From Acridotheres tristis (lineage: Eukaryota > Chordata > Aves > Passeriformes > Sturnidae), in NCBI GenBank assembly GCA_037013685.1, contig CM072887.1, positions 43,637,154 through 43,701,153 of the forward strand: a stretch of 64,000 nt of DNA, written 5' to 3'. A program made the position numbers and the translations under genes. A model generated the notes under the pieces. It was not told where the DNA came from, did not search any database, and saw nothing but the letters and a program-made list of their open reading frames with translations. Positions 63,772-64,000 of the stretch are shown piece after piece. Position 1 is the stretch's first letter; every line of letters begins with the position of its first letter.

Positions 63772-64000
63772 CTGGCAGGGGGAGTTTGTTTTGGTTTTTG
63801 TTTCTTTGGGTTTTTTTGGTACAGTATTTATTTTCTTTCTTAATGGTCATTTTGCTCTGAAAATTTCAGAGCATGTATCACCTGGGACAGGTTCACCGAA
63901 TGCAGAATCACAGTAACAGCTGTTTTGGAGATCTTGAATCTTGAGGTCCTGCTGGATCTGTAGCAGGAGCATTGCATTTGGTTTTACCTAAGTTATCCGT

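Larger units (their letters stand above)
57483..64000 (+). other. GPR137B: GPR137B intron 1 (5' part)
   Basis: Follows the GTAAGC donor. None of the later GPR137B segments (VIFKAKSK, VRVAINDTLFVLC and so on) is recognisable, so the intron continues past the window; a long first intron also exists in human. It contains a possible MIR-like remnant and a long T-run. No other gene is visible. Confidence 0.7.

Noticed and set aside
1..64000. Search for CRISPR arrays, bacterial operons, toxin-antitoxin pairs, tRNA or rRNA genes, or an unknown defence-like system
   Set aside because: The window is typical avian chromosomal DNA; no such structure was seen on either strand.

Overview
The window is vertebrate nuclear DNA, almost certainly from a bird and probably a songbird or another neoavian. 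It is AT-rich and intron-dominated, with two compact CpG-rich stretches. It carries a chicken-repeat-1 (CR1) LINE 3' end of a kind common in passerines and a fragment resembling an avian endogenous-retrovirus LTR. Its two recognisable genes are neighbours in human chromosome 1q42 as well.

Layout. Positions 2796-33809 on the minus strand hold the first 15 coding exons of NID1 (nidogen-1/entactin-1), a basement-membrane linker glycoprotein. I placed each exon by protein similarity to vertebrate nidogen-1 recalled from memory, and every internal boundary is flanked by AG and GT with matching codon phase. The exons join into 3,079 coding bases (about 1,026 residues) with no frame break. They cover the signal peptide, NIDO domain, acidic linker, EGF1, the G2F beta-barrel, EGF2-5, a thyroglobulin type-1 domain and the first blades of the YWTD propeller. 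Positions 1-2795 are the next intron, and the exons for the last ~220 residues lie before the window. NID1 exon 1 sits in a CpG island at about 33.34-34.18 kb.

Positions 34.2-57.0 kb are intergenic or 5'-untranslated territory. They contain a young CR1 copy, a pentanucleotide microsatellite, a 191-bp compound tetranucleotide microsatellite, an LTR-like fragment and a second CpG-rich stretch at 50.2-50.7 kb. At 57,039-57,482 on the plus strand is the first coding exon of GPR137B (three of its membrane segments), preceded by a splice-acceptor-like sequence. The remainder of the window (57.5-64.0 kb) appears to be intron 1 of that gene. The two genes are head-to-head: NID1 reads left, GPR137B reads right.

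They are not known to act in one pathway: NID1 is extracellular and ties laminin to collagen IV and perlecan, while GPR137B is a lysosomal membrane protein linked to Rag/mTORC1 signalling. I found no operon, CRISPR array, RNA gene or unfamiliar multi-gene system. The most useful leads are a second RGD motif in nidogen EGF5, a possible non-coding first exon of GPR137B in the 50-kb CpG-rich stretch, and a few hairpins and repeats.
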